64,000 nt of DNA from Dyadobacter chenhuakuii. Lineage in GTDB: Bacteria; Bacteroidota; Bacteroidia; Cytophagales; Spirosomataceae. Of the stretch, positions 35,109-45,180 are shown piece by piece (position 1 is the first letter of the stretch; each line of letters opens with the position of its first letter). The DNA lies in contig NZ_CP098805.1 of assembly GCF_023821985.2 (NCBI RefSeq), positions 1,240,001 to 1,304,000 on the forward strand, written 5' to 3'. The notes under the pieces are model-generated. The model was not told where the DNA came from. It searched no databases and saw only the letters and a list, made by a program, of their open reading frames with translations. A program made the translations under genes and the position numbers.

Positions 35109-36131
35109 TTAGAATTCTGCTAAAAACGCCATGGTGTCGACGGCATCCGCATAATCGTACAAACCCGGCTCCTGCGTTTTGCCAAATGGGATCAGTCCTG
35201 GCAGTGCGATATCGGCATTGGTCACCACGCACTGGATCTTTTCCGCCTGGTCATTCAATGGCGCCTCAATATCCGTAACTGATTCATATGTTTCGTAATG
35301 CAACACGCTGATAGCGGAAACGAGCGCTTTGCTTTCCGTCAGCAGCAGGAAACCGTTATCGTAATGCGGCACCCGGTTCACCAGGAAGATCGACTTGTTG
35401 TACTCGTAGTTGTTGAAGTATTTGTGGTGATGCAAATAGGTTTTATCCAGGTCTTGAATGGATTCGTAAAACTTGGTAAAATCATATCCGACGGGAACAA
35501 AAAGCTTGGAAACATTGCGGCATCCCAGGCCAAAATATTGCAGCACATCACGGCCGAGCGCCGCCAGTTCCTCTGTACTTTCCTTACCGGTCAGGATGGC
35601 TACGGATGTCCGGTTTCGGCGGATAATGTTGGGTTTTTTGGCAAAATAATAATGGAAATAACGCGCTGTGTTGTCGCTTCCGGTGGCAATGTAAGCATCT
35701 GCATCATTGAGCCGCTCTACAAATTGAATGTGCTCTTTAAGTCCCGGTTCAATCTCCATAAGCTTATCCAGCAGGGCATGAATAAGCATCTGATCGTCTG
35801 AGCTCGGTTTCGCCATTAATATATGTCCGCTGATGATGACGGATAATGCGTCATGAAATCCTACTGCCGGAATGTTACCGGCCATTACAACGCCTATTTT
35901 TTGAAAAGATACGGGCTCCGGATATTGTGCGGTCCAGACATTCAGCTTATCCGGATTCAGAAATTGGTGGGCGATCGCATTAAGGGAGCGTGCTACGTTT
36001 TCGGGGGTGAACCAGTTGTTCCTGCTGTTGGCGCGGGCGATCCACTCTTCAATTACCGATTCGTTTTGAGGGTTTGTGATGAATTTTCCAAGATTTATAA
36101 ATGCATTGATCCGCTGGGCTCTCGATATCAT
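35109..36131 (-). CDS. LuxC-like acyl-CoA reductase
   Basis: A 340-residue protein of the aldehyde dehydrogenase superfamily, LuxC branch. GVVMAGNIPAVGFHDALSVI near residues 77-96 and AYIATGSDNTARYFHYYF near residues 150-167 are the nucleotide-binding segments. The nucleophilic Cys lies in YFGLGCRNVSKLFVPVGYD near residues 200-218. LuxC reduces a fatty acyl group to an aldehyde. No luxD, luxE or luxAB is adjacent. It ends 15 bp from a convergent gene and is divergent from a ferredoxin gene. Confidence 0.85.
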   Translation of the reverse strand: MISRAQRINAFINLGKFITNPQNESVIEEWIARANSRNNWFTPENVARSLNAIAHQFLNPDKLNVWTAQYPEPVSFQKIGVVMAGNIPAVGFHDALSVIISGHILMAKPSSDDQMLIHALLDKLMEIEPGLKEHIQFVERLNDADAYIATGSDNTARYFHYYFAKKPNIIRRNRTSVAILTGKESTEELAALGRDVLQYFGLGCRNVSKLFVPVGYDFTKFYESIQDLDKTYLHHHKYFNNYEYNKSIFLVNRVPHYDNGFLLLTESKALVSAISVLHYETYESVTDIEAPLNDQAEKIQCVVTNADIALPGLIPFGKTQEPGLYDYADAVDTMAFLAEF

Positions 36132-36182
36132 TCTGACTGAACGCTGAAAAGTTAAATTAGGTATTCGTTTTTATTTTTCTGA

Positions 36183-36607
<425 letters not shown>

Positions 36608-36632
36608 CAACTGCTAACCAAATAAGATTTTG

Positions 36633-36659
36633 AAGCCCCGCCCACAGCGGGGCTTTTTT
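36633..36659 (+). terminator. Terminator of the ferredoxin gene
   Basis: AAGCCCCGC (36633-36641) pairs with GCGGGGCTT (36647-36655) around CCACA, followed by T to 36659. Confidence 0.9.
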
Positions 36660-36953
36660 GTGCCCTGACCAAATGAAAATGGCACTTTTATCATAAAAAA
36701 TCAATGTTCATCCGGTGTAGTGTAATTTATAAAATTCTGTATATCTATATTTTTACAGAATTAAAATATTTAAACAAATTTTGTGAAACGCCCTGTTTTA
36801 TGTTCATAAAACAAGAATTTTGGGTAGAAAAATGTGATAATTGTGTTTTTTTAGATAAATTTTAGTTCTGTTATTTGATTAATACAATTTATATATAATA
36901 TTTGATTCATCAATCGAGCCGGATAGTAATATTAACTTAAACAGAATATAATT
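36660..36953. promoter_or_regulatory. AT-rich leader upstream of the porin-amt operon
   Basis: About 290 bp with no coding frame and clearly lower GC than its neighbours. It contains an 8-bp inverted repeat, TGTTTTAT-GTTC-ATAAAACA (36794-36813), and long A/T runs up to the porin start. No clean TAnnTTTG box was found. The region probably carries the nitrogen-regulated promoter for ammonium uptake; that is inferred from the downstream genes. Confidence 0.4.
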
Positions 36954-38156
36954 ATGAGAAAAGTCTATTGTACAGTATTATCTTTGATGGTATCATTTTT
37001 GGGTTTTGCAAAGTCAAATGAAGACAAGAAAGCTGCCAAGGCTGATACATTAATGGTTACAGAGGCGAAGGATGAGGAGGATGCGAAGGGCGCGTTTGCG
37101 TTTTCGGGATATCTTGATTCCTATTACATGGCCAATTTCAATAAACCCGCTTCACGTTCTAACATGGGAGGAAGCAATGCACGGGTTTTTGATCAGCGTT
37201 CAGGTCAGTTTTCTTTGGGACTTGTACAAACAAGAGTTGCTTACACCAATGCAAAATCAGAAGCCGTTGTTGACCTGACATTCGGCCCTAATGCAAACAT
37301 GGGTAATTATGGAAATGCTTTGTTCAGCACCGCACTAGCTATCAAGCAGGCTTATTTTACTTACAAATTCACAGACAAATTTTCGATGACGGCCGGACAA
37401 TTCGGGACCAACATCGGATATGAAGTGATCGACGCACCGGCCAACTTCAACTACTCACTGTCTAACCTTTTCAACAACGGACCATTCTACCACGCCGGTT
37501 TGAAAGCAACTTATGCTTTTTCAGACAAGGCATCTTTAATGGTAGGGGTTGTGAACAATGTGGACGGACTAGGAGATAACAACCGTAAAAAAGGGATCAT
37601 CAGTCAGTTTTACTTCCAGCCTGTCGCAAACTGGAACGTATATGTGAACTACATCGGAAGCAACGAGGCTAATCCTGATTCGGTTACATTCAAAGAGCCA
37701 TCTGCTTTCTACCAGGTTTTTGACCTTACTACAAGTTTCCAGATCACTGAGAAATTCTTGCTTGGACTAAATGCTGCATACGGAAGCCAAAAAGGAGATT
37801 ACCAGGGTGCAGGCGGACCTGCCGACACAGAAACCTGGGGTGGTGTAGCTGTTTATGCCAACACTGCATTAACTGACAACTTCGGAATCGGTGCGCGTTA
37901 CGAATACTTCAACAATGACAGCGGCGTGCGCGGCTTGCTTACACCTGCCGGCATGGGAACAAGTGTCAACTCCATTACTTTAACAGGAAACATCAGCCTG
38001 GCTGACGGACATATCCTTGTAAAACCTGAGTTCCGTCTGGATGCTTATCCAAAAGTTAGCGGTGCAAACGAATTACAGCAGTTTGAAGACGAAAACGGCT
38101 CATTTACAAAAAACAGTCAGACTACCTTCGGGCTAGCATTCATTTACAAATTCTAA
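36954..38156 (+). CDS. Outer-membrane beta-barrel porin
   Basis: A 400-residue protein with a signal peptide (MRKVYCTVLSLMVSFLGFA) and then an acidic linker. A long run of alternating hydrophobic/polar strands ends in the aromatic terminus GLAFIYKF, the outer-membrane insertion signal. The barrel has many Gly/Asn/Tyr turns, such as FSGYLDSYYMANFNKPASRSN near residues 49-69. It resembles the putative porin family of Bacteroidota that precedes ammonium transporters. It lies 47 bp upstream of amt, so it is probably the diffusion channel supplying ammonium to the periplasm. Confidence 0.88.
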   Translation: MRKVYCTVLSLMVSFLGFAKSNEDKKAAKADTLMVTEAKDEEDAKGAFAFSGYLDSYYMANFNKPASRSNMGGSNARVFDQRSGQFSLGLVQTRVAYTNAKSEAVVDLTFGPNANMGNYGNALFSTALAIKQAYFTYKFTDKFSMTAGQFGTNIGYEVIDAPANFNYSLSNLFNNGPFYHAGLKATYAFSDKASLMVGVVNNVDGLGDNNRKKGIISQFYFQPVANWNVYVNYIGSNEANPDSVTFKEPSAFYQVFDLTTSFQITEKFLLGLNAAYGSQKGDYQGAGGPADTETWGGVAVYANTALTDNFGIGARYEYFNNDSGVRGLLTPAGMGTSVNSITLTGNISLADGHILVKPEFRLDAYPKVSGANELQQFEDENGSFTKNSQTTFGLAFIYKF

Positions 38157-38203
38157 TTCAATCACATACCTTCTTAATCTACCCATAATAACAATTTACT
38201 AAA

Positions 38204-39523
38204 ATGGAAAAACGTAATTTCATTCCGCTGATTATCCTGCTGGCCATCAGCATTCTCGGTGCCTTCATTCCCAACGTTCCGACTCAGATCGTTACTGAGG
38301 GGATCAACTCCGGTGACACCGCCTGGTTACTTGTGTCTGCTGCGCTTGTATTGCTCATGACCCCTGGTCTGGCTTACTTCTACGGCGGAATGGTGAATAA
38401 CAAGAACGTTATCTCGACAATGCTTCAAAGCTTCATCGCAATGGGCGTTATCAGTGTCCTTTGGGTTGTTATTGGTTTCAGTCTTGCATTCGGTGACGAC
38501 ATCGGCGGGTTTATTGGTAACCCAATGACGCACTTCATGTTCAAAGGCGTATTGGATGGTCCGGTTTGGGGCACAATTCCTTTCGCTTTGTTCGCAATGT
38601 TCCAGATGAAGTTCGCGGTTATCACGCCTGCACTGGTAACTGGTTCTATGGCTGAGCGCGTAAACTTCCGTTCTTATGTGTTGTTTATCATCTTGTTCTG
38701 CATCTTTATTTATTCTCCATTGGCACACATGACCTGGCATGCAGATGGCATCCTTTTCAAAATGGGCGTGCTTGACTTCGCGGGTGGAACTGTTGTTCAC
38801 ATGTCTGCTGGCTGGGCTGCTTTGGCTGGCGCACTTTATCTGAAAAGACGTAAGTCATTATTGGAAGATCATGTTTTGCCTCCTGCTAACATTCCTTTCG
38901 TTCTTTTGGGAACAGGTTTGCTTTGGTTCGGCTGGTTCGGTTTCAATGCAGGTTCTGCGCTTTCAGCTTCTCCATTGGCCGTTTCTGCTTTCGCTACTAC
39001 TAACACTGCTGCTGGTGCCGCTGGTCTTTCATGGGTTTTGTTTGATGTTGCAAGAGGTAAAAAAGTGTCAGCGCTTGGTTTCTGTATCGGTGCGGTTGTA
39101 GGTCTTGTGGCTATCACGCCTGCTGCTGGTTTCGTAACGGTTCCTGCTTCTCTTTTCATCGGAACAATTGCTGCGGTAATCAGTAACTACGTTGCTCACC
39201 TGCGCACCCGTTCTACTTTGGATGATACATTGGACGTGTTTCCTTGCCACGGTGTAGGCGGTATGGTTGGTATGCTGATGACAGGCGTGTTCGCAACAAG
39301 CGGTGTTAACTCACTGGTTACGGATCAGGGTCTTGCTTTCGGTGAAACAACATTGTTCATCAACCACGTGATTGCTTTGGTAGGTGTATCTGTATTCGCA
39401 TTCGGAGGTTCCCTGCTGTTGCTTAAAATCACAGACCTTATCTTGCCGCTACGTGTATCTGAATCAGACGAAAAAGCTGGATTGGATGTAAGTCAGCATG
39501 ACGAGTTTCTTGTAGAAGCATAA
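38204..39523 (+). CDS. amt: Ammonium transporter
   Basis: A 439-residue, 11-helix Amt/Rh channel. Recognisable parts are SGDTAWLLVSAALVLLMTPGLAYFYGG at the start, DFAGGTVVHMSAGWAALAG near residue 190 with the first pore His, WFGWFGFNAGSALS in the middle, and the second pore His in FPCHGVGGMVGMLMTGVFA. The short acidic C-terminus (SESDEKAGLDVSQHDEFLVEA) is the regulatory tail. No glnK/glnB gene is adjacent, which is unlike most amt operons. The porin gene upstream makes a two-gene ammonium uptake unit, and two glutamine synthetases lie within 8 kb. Confidence 0.97.
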   Translation: MEKRNFIPLIILLAISILGAFIPNVPTQIVTEGINSGDTAWLLVSAALVLLMTPGLAYFYGGMVNNKNVISTMLQSFIAMGVISVLWVVIGFSLAFGDDIGGFIGNPMTHFMFKGVLDGPVWGTIPFALFAMFQMKFAVITPALVTGSMAERVNFRSYVLFIILFCIFIYSPLAHMTWHADGILFKMGVLDFAGGTVVHMSAGWAALAGALYLKRRKSLLEDHVLPPANIPFVLLGTGLLWFGWFGFNAGSALSASPLAVSAFATTNTAAGAAGLSWVLFDVARGKKVSALGFCIGAVVGLVAITPAAGFVTVPASLFIGTIAAVISNYVAHLRTRSTLDDTLDVFPCHGVGGMVGMLMTGVFATSGVNSLVTDQGLAFGETTLFINHVIALVGVSVFAFGGSLLLLKITDLILPLRVSESDEKAGLDVSQHDEFLVEA

Positions 39524-39536
39524 TTTTTCTCAACGT

Positions 39537-39584
39537 TATATAACAACAAAAGCCCGGAATGTTCCGGGCTTTTGTTGTTATATA
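39537..39584. terminator. Bidirectional terminator between amt and mtaB
   Basis: An almost perfect 48-bp palindrome. ACAACAAAAGCCCGG on the left pairs with CCGGGCTTTTGTTGT on the right around AATGTT, extended by TATATA-type ends. It can act for both converging genes. Confidence 0.88.
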
Positions 39585-39606
39585 TGATTTTGTTATGACC
39601 TAATAT

Positions 39607-40947
39607 TCAGGAATGGATCAAAACTTCTTCTTCCGATTCCGTCACTTCCATTAAGCCTGCATCATTAATGTGGTCGTATCGCACGGCTTTTGTTTCATTA
39701 ATGAGTAACGGATCATATTTCACTGCGACCCGCACATAGTTGTCTGTAAAACCAAGCATCTGACCGTTCTGAATCTCGTCTTCAAATAAAACCAATCCCT
39801 GTTTATCGACTTGCTGCTCGTAAAAGAAGCGCTTTTTCTTTTCTGACAGGATATGCAGCATTTTCGAGCGATCCGCTCTTACATTCTTGGCAACAACCGG
39901 CCTGATGCTTAAAGCCGCCGTATTTTCTCTTTCCGAATAGGTGAATACATGTAAATAGGAAACATCCAGCTCATTCAAAAACTGATAACTTTCTTCAAAT
40001 AGCTGTTGCGTTTCGCCAGGATGGCCTACTATAACGTCCACGCCAATGCAGCATTCAGGCATAAGCGATTTGATTTTCGCAACGCGCTCTGCATAAAGCT
40101 CGCGTTTGTAGCGACGCTTCATTAACCCCAAAATGGTGTTGGAACCCGATTGCAACGGAATATGAAAGTGATGCGCAAAACGCTTAGAGCGAGCCACAAA
40201 TTCAATGACCTCATCCGTAAGCAGGTTTGGTTCGATAGAGGAAATGCGGAAACGCAAAATGCCTTCCACTTCGTCCAATGCTTTCACCAGATCCAGAAAT
40301 GTCTCTTTCCGTTCGCCATTTTGTATACCAAAATCACCAATATTGACCCCCGTCAAAACAATTTCCTTCACGTCCCTGGCAGCAATCTCCCGCGCAGCAT
40401 TCACAATGTTCGCTATACCGTCGGAACGGCTTTTGCCTCTGGCCAATGGAATGGTGCAGTAGGAGCAAGGGTAATCGCAGCCATCCTGCACTTTGAGGAA
40501 TGTCCGCGTTCTGTCATTCAGGGAATAGGACGTGTGATATTCAATGGCATGGTCGATGGTAGACGCAATCACCTGAGCAGGCTGGCCTAATGGCGTCTTT
40601 TCAAATGTGTCAATAAGTTCGACCAGGCGAAATTTTTCTGCTGCACCCAAGACAGCGTCTACACCCGGAATTTCAGATATTTCCCTTGGTTTCAATTGCG
40701 CATAGCAACCGATGATAGCCACATAACCATCCGCATTGATCTTCTGGGCTTCCCTGACAATCTTGCGGCATTTTTTATCCGCGTTCTCTGTAACGGAGCA
40801 TGTGTTGATGATGAAAATATCAGGTGTTTCATTAAACTCAACCTTTTGATATCCCTTTTGCTCGAACATCCTTCCTATGGACGACGTTTCGGAATAATTC
40901 AGTTTACAGCCTAATGTATAGAAAGCGACTTTTTTCATTGTTTTCAA
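39607..40947 (-). CDS. mtaB: tRNA t6A37 methylthiotransferase MtaB
   Basis: A 446-residue radical SAM methylthiotransferase. The N-terminal MTTase domain has FYTLGCKLNYSETS and other Fe-S Cys positions (NTCSVTENADKKC). The radical SAM motif is DGCDYPCSYCTIPLARGKSRS near residues 147-167 (C-x3-C-x2-C). The TRAM-like C-terminus carries MLGFTDNYVRVAVKYDP. It adds methylthio to t6A37 of tRNAs decoding ANN codons. The start at Met1 or Met4 cannot be separated from the sequence. It lies 28 bp after the sulfatase gene on the same strand. Confidence 0.93.
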   Translation of the reverse strand: MKTMKKVAFYTLGCKLNYSETSSIGRMFEQKGYQKVEFNETPDIFIINTCSVTENADKKCRKIVREAQKINADGYVAIIGCYAQLKPREISEIPGVDAVLGAAEKFRLVELIDTFEKTPLGQPAQVIASTIDHAIEYHTSYSLNDRTRTFLKVQDGCDYPCSYCTIPLARGKSRSDGIANIVNAAREIAARDVKEIVLTGVNIGDFGIQNGERKETFLDLVKALDEVEGILRFRISSIEPNLLTDEVIEFVARSKRFAHHFHIPLQSGSNTILGLMKRRYKRELYAERVAKIKSLMPECCIGVDVIVGHPGETQQLFEESYQFLNELDVSYLHVFTYSERENTAALSIRPVVAKNVRADRSKMLHILSEKKKRFFYEQQVDKQGLVLFEDEIQNGQMLGFTDNYVRVAVKYDPLLINETKAVRYDHINDAGLMEVTESEEEVLIHS

Positions 40948-40975
40948 ATATTCTGCAAAATTACACCTTTTAGTT

Positions 40976-42829
40976 TCAACGCTTTAAATAATCGTTGAAA
41001 GAAGACTGTAAATATGCTTTTCCAAATTTTTCTTCTTCCGGCGTCAGCGCGCCTGACTTCTCGGTAATGTTGCCACCAATATTGTCCCGCACCAAAAACC
41101 CGCCCGGTTTCATCCACCCTAAACCATTATTAAATGCGAAGTAGGCAAAAGGCGTGCGGTTTTTAGCAAAAATATCGTTGCTCCAGTTGAAAGAACCCGA
41201 AGGCATATGCAACTGGTTCAATAACGTCGCGGCGAGGTCCGTTTGCGAGCAGAGCGAATCCACTTTTGCACTTTGTTTTTCCAGCGCCCCGCCCAGCCAG
41301 AGCATGGGAATGTGAAATTCGGCGGGTTTTGATTTGTCTGATTCCGGAAGCGGGTGACCATGGTCGGCGATAATGATCACCAGCGTGTGATCCCACCAGG
41401 ATTTCGTTTTTGCTTTTTTTATAAAATCCCCGATGGAGGCATCCGTATAATGATGCGCATTTAAAAACAAATGCTCGGGATCATTGCCAGGGATGGCGGT
41501 TTTGACCGGAACTTCAAACGGCTCGTGGCTGCTTAATGTGAAAAGCGTGGAGAAAAAAGGCTCTTTCTGCTTGTCCAGGTCGTCCAGTAAGCGGTTCAAA
41601 ACAATGTGGTCGTGTGCGCCCCATTTGGAATTCATGTCCTTTTTGTCAAAATCATTTTTATCAATGATCCGGTCGAATTCCTGTTGCAGAAAATAGGATT
41701 TCATATTGGCAAATTCGGTTTCTCCTCCATAATAAAAGGAAGTGGACCAGCCGTTTTTATGAAACATTTTAGGCAATGACGGCAGTGTTGCCGTTTTTTT
41801 CGGAATCTTAATGATGGACGTGGTTGGCTGGGCCGGATAGCCGCTCAAAATCGCGACCATTCCTTTGTCGCTGCGGTTTCCGCTTGCGTACATTTTTGTA
41901 AAGAGCAGTCCTTCCTTCGCAAGCTGATCAAACTGCGGCGTCACATTTTTAATACCATTCAAGCTGCCAACGATCTTGGCTGTCTGACTTTCCCAAATGA
42001 TCACCACGACATTGATTTTTCCCTCCTTAACAACCTTTTCCGAAGTGCTGTCGGTGTGATACAGCGTTTTCACCATGTCGTCGGCTTGCTTTTCTTCGTA
42101 GTATTTGAAAGGGTTTTTCTTTTCATAAGTCGCATTGATCAGCGAGCTCATGTAGTTCCAGGGAACATTCACGGCGGCATAATTTGCAAAACTTTTATCA
42201 CTGAAAAATACAGCGCTTTCGTTCATAGGCGCCAGCTGAAGACCGCCGCGAATAGGAATGATCAGGCTGGCAGTTAAAACCAGAAAAACCGGAATGGTAT
42301 AAACGAAACCAGTTTGCTGAAAGGCCGAAGTGCTTCGCTTAACGATTGTTTGCAACAGCTTCCAGACCAATATCAAGAGTAATACAAACAGCATCAGCAG
42401 CGGTACAACCGGCGCGGCACCCATGGATGCCATGGCTTCCGTAGGCGTTTTCAGGTAATGTAAGGATGTGCCGTCAATGCGGAATCCCCATGCCCTGAAC
42501 AATTCCAGATCGGTAACAACGAGCAAAACGATTGCAAATGAGACAATGAAGCTGTATATAGAGAGGGTTTTGGCAAACCAGCGCCATTTCCTGGCCGTAA
42601 ACATGACCAGTAATGTGGGAATAAGCAATATATAGCCGGCAAAGGAAATGTCCATTTGTAGACCGTGCGCGGCACTGCTGACCCAAAGAGAAGGAGGCAG
42701 TTCAAGGGTTTTCTTAAAATGATAAGCGAGAAATATGATCCGGAAAAACTGGAAGAGTATGATCCAGGTGATCCCGTAAAGGGCAATAAATTCTAATCTT
42801 TTGCGCATTGTGTTCGAGAGAATCTGCAA
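40976..42829 (-). CDS. LTA-synthase-family membrane sulfatase/phosphoglycerol transferase
   Basis: A 617-residue protein with about five N-terminal membrane helices (residues 12-210) and a periplasmic sulfatase-fold domain from about residue 270. VVVIIWESQTAKIVGSLNG carries the metal-binding Glu. MYASGNRSDKGMVAILSGYPAQPT has a Ser/Lys site where LtaS has its Thr nucleophile, and TLVIIIADHGHPLPE holds a metal Asp/His pair. In Gram-negative bacteria such proteins transfer phosphoglycerol or phosphoethanolamine to glycans or lipids. The acceptor is unknown. There is no envelope gene next to it. Confidence 0.85.
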   Translation of the reverse strand: MQILSNTMRKRLEFIALYGITWIILFQFFRIIFLAYHFKKTLELPPSLWVSSAAHGLQMDISFAGYILLIPTLLVMFTARKWRWFAKTLSIYSFIVSFAIVLLVVTDLELFRAWGFRIDGTSLHYLKTPTEAMASMGAAPVVPLLMLFVLLLILVWKLLQTIVKRSTSAFQQTGFVYTIPVFLVLTASLIIPIRGGLQLAPMNESAVFFSDKSFANYAAVNVPWNYMSSLINATYEKKNPFKYYEEKQADDMVKTLYHTDSTSEKVVKEGKINVVVIIWESQTAKIVGSLNGIKNVTPQFDQLAKEGLLFTKMYASGNRSDKGMVAILSGYPAQPTTSIIKIPKKTATLPSLPKMFHKNGWSTSFYYGGETEFANMKSYFLQQEFDRIIDKNDFDKKDMNSKWGAHDHIVLNRLLDDLDKQKEPFFSTLFTLSSHEPFEVPVKTAIPGNDPEHLFLNAHHYTDASIGDFIKKAKTKSWWDHTLVIIIADHGHPLPESDKSKPAEFHIPMLWLGGALEKQSAKVDSLCSQTDLAATLLNQLHMPSGSFNWSNDIFAKNRTPFAYFAFNNGLGWMKPGGFLVRDNIGGNITEKSGALTPEEEKFGKAYLQSSFNDYLKR

Positions 42830-42893
42830 AGTTCTGAAAAATGCGCCAACCTGCCGTATGGAATGAGGTTAAATGTGAAAATGTCGCCCGGAA

Positions 42894-42925
42894 TTGTTGT
42901 TCGTACTTTTAAATAAATAATTTTG
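42894..42925 (+). promoter_or_regulatory. Promoter of the class III glutamine synthetase gene
   Basis: TAATTTTG at 42918-42925 matches TAnnTTTG. TTG triplets at 42894-42896 and 42897-42899 give spacers of 21 or 18 bp. The start codon is 30 bp downstream. Confidence 0.5.
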
Positions 42926-42954
42926 GGCAGAATTAATATAAATCAAGAAATAAA

Positions 42955-45141
42955 ATGACTTTTCGTTCCAAAGCGTTTGAAATTGCTCAAGGCCGGGTTG
43001 CCCCCTCACTTTCCCCTCCATCAGAAAAAATTACCGACTTGTATGGTAGTAACACATTCAGCGATGATGTAATGAAAACACTGCTCTCCGCTGAGGCTTA
43101 CACCAAGATTTCCAATGCAATACGCTCCGGCTCGACGATTGACCGGGAGGTTGCAGATGAGGTTTCGGCGGCAATGAAATCATGGGCAGTTTCCAAAGGA
43201 GCAACGCACTATACGCACTGGTTCCAGCCACTTACCGGAACGACGGCAGAAAAGCACGATTCATTTTTTGACCTGACGATAGACGGAAAAGCCGTCGAAA
43301 AGTTCAAAGGCAGCGCATTGGTGCAGCAGGAACCGGACGCATCGTCTTTCCCGAGCGGCGGCTTACGTGCAACATTCGAAGCACGCGGTTACACAGGCTG
43401 GGACCCAAGCTCGCCAGCGTTTTTGATGGATAATGGGGCGGGAGGGAAGACGTTATGTATCCCGTCAGTTTTTATCTCATACACGGGGGAAGCGCTGGAT
43501 TACAAGGCGCCATTGCTGAAATCGCTCGTAATGTTGGACAAAGCTGCCACTTCGGTTTGCCAGTTTTTCAACCGCGACGTGGATAAGGTAACGCCAACTT
43601 TGGGCATCGAGCAGGAATATTTTTTGGTTGATAAAGCACTATACTATGCCCGTCCCGACCTGTTAATGGCCGGCAGGACCGTTTTTGGACACAGCCCCGC
43701 ACGTGGCCAGCAGCTGGACGACCATTATTTTGGTTCCATATCGCCTCGGGTAAATGCATTTATGGTGGATTTCGAATTTGAAGCATTGAAACTGGGCATT
43801 CCCGTTCGGACGCGTCACAATGAGGTCGCACCCGGCCAGTTTGAATGTGCCCCAACATTTGAAGAAGTAAACCTTGCCATCGACCACAATGCATTATTGA
43901 TGGATTTAATGCAGAAAGTTGGCGACAAGCATAATTTCCAGGTTCTTTTTCATGAAAAACCTTTTGCCGGTATCAACGGAAGCGGGAAGCATAACAACTG
44001 GTCGCTGTCTACGGACACAGGCATTAATTTGCTCGCACCGACTTCCAAGCCAAAGGAAAACCTGCGCTTCCTGACATTCCTGATGAATGTGGTTAAAGCT
44101 GTTCACGATCACGCCGATTTGCTCCGTGCTTCTATTTCTTCTGCCGGTAATGAACACAGGCTGGGTGCCAACGAAGCGCCGCCATCGATTGTGTCTGTTT
44201 TCTTAGGAAACGAGCTGACGAATATGCTTGAAGAACTGGTGAATAAAGGCGAGATTACGCTGGAAAAAGGGGAAAATTTTTATTACAAACTGGGAATCAC
44301 CCGCATTCCAAATTTGCAGCGCGATAACACGGACCGTAACCGCACTTCGCCATTCTGTTTTACAGGAAATAAATTTGAATACCGGGCAGTAGGAAGCTCG
44401 CAAAACAGCGCGTCGCCAATGATCGTTTTGAACACCATCGTAGCAAACCAGTTGCTGGAATTCAAAAAAGAAATGGATGAACGCCTTGCGGCAGGAGAGG
44501 AAAAGAAAGTAGCAACGGTAGAGATCCTGAAACGCTATTTTACAGAATCCAAGAACATTCTTTTCGAAGGAAACGGTTATTCTGAGGAATGGGTGGAAGA
44601 GGCCAAAAACAGAGGGCTTACCAATATCCGTGAGACTTACGAGGCATTGCATGCGTATAAAACCGAACGCACTATAGCCGCATTTGAAAGAATGGGCGTG
44701 CTGACCTCGCGTGAATTGCATGCACGCTATGAAATCGAATTGGAAAATTATGTCAAAAAATTGCAGATCGAATCGCGTGTGATCGGCGACCTTGCATTGA
44801 ATCACATTGTTTCCACGGTTGTAAAATATCAATTCAAACTTGCGCAAACGGCACGGTCGCTGACGGATCTGGAAATGCTGGAAGAGGCTGCGCCTATCAA
44901 GGAGATCATCAAGGACATTTCAACGCACATTGTCGTTATCAAAAAGCTGGTGCAGGAAATGACGGATCAGCGCAAGACAGCCAACAACATTGACGACCTT
45001 TTTGAAAGGGCTAAAATGTATGGCTCGGAAGTAAAAGGTTTCTTTGAAGAGATCAGATATCACGTGGATAAACTGGAATTATTAATCGACGATGAAGACT
45101 GGCCTTTGGCAAAATACCGTGAAATGTTATTTTTGGAATAA
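42955..45141 (+). CDS. glnN: Glutamine synthetase, class III
   Basis: A 728-residue enzyme, the GSIII length rather than the ~450 of GSI or ~340 of GSII. TPTLGIEQEYFLVDKALYYARPD near residues 217-239 holds the first metal Glu residues. VRTRHNEVAPGQFECAPTFEEVN and GINGSGKHNNWSLSTDTG are the GSIII catalytic blocks, and ADLLRASISSAGNEHRLGANEAPP lies in the core. The N-terminal segment (TFRSKAFEIAQGRVAPSLSP) and the C-terminal helical extension are the GSIII-specific parts. It makes glutamine from glutamate and ammonia with ATP. The gene is followed by a short acidic ORF. Confidence 0.97.
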   Translation: MTFRSKAFEIAQGRVAPSLSPPSEKITDLYGSNTFSDDVMKTLLSAEAYTKISNAIRSGSTIDREVADEVSAAMKSWAVSKGATHYTHWFQPLTGTTAEKHDSFFDLTIDGKAVEKFKGSALVQQEPDASSFPSGGLRATFEARGYTGWDPSSPAFLMDNGAGGKTLCIPSVFISYTGEALDYKAPLLKSLVMLDKAATSVCQFFNRDVDKVTPTLGIEQEYFLVDKALYYARPDLLMAGRTVFGHSPARGQQLDDHYFGSISPRVNAFMVDFEFEALKLGIPVRTRHNEVAPGQFECAPTFEEVNLAIDHNALLMDLMQKVGDKHNFQVLFHEKPFAGINGSGKHNNWSLSTDTGINLLAPTSKPKENLRFLTFLMNVVKAVHDHADLLRASISSAGNEHRLGANEAPPSIVSVFLGNELTNMLEELVNKGEITLEKGENFYYKLGITRIPNLQRDNTDRNRTSPFCFTGNKFEYRAVGSSQNSASPMIVLNTIVANQLLEFKKEMDERLAAGEEKKVATVEILKRYFTESKNILFEGNGYSEEWVEEAKNRGLTNIRETYEALHAYKTERTIAAFERMGVLTSRELHARYEIELENYVKKLQIESRVIGDLALNHIVSTVVKYQFKLAQTARSLTDLEMLEEAAPIKEIIKDISTHIVVIKKLVQEMTDQRKTANNIDDLFERAKMYGSEVKGFFEEIRYHVDKLELLIDDEDWPLAKYREMLFLE

Positions 45142-45180
45142 TTTTAAAGCAAACGCTTTATTCAATAAACTATCGAGACT

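Noticed and set aside
35109..36131. Part of a bioluminescence operon
   Set aside because: Only a LuxC-like reductase is present. No luxA, luxB, luxD or luxE candidates are adjacent.
40976..42829. True lipoteichoic acid synthase
   Set aside because: The organism looks Gram-negative, and the nucleophile region shows Ser instead of the LtaS Thr pattern, so only the wider sulfatase/phosphoglycerol transferase family is claimed.
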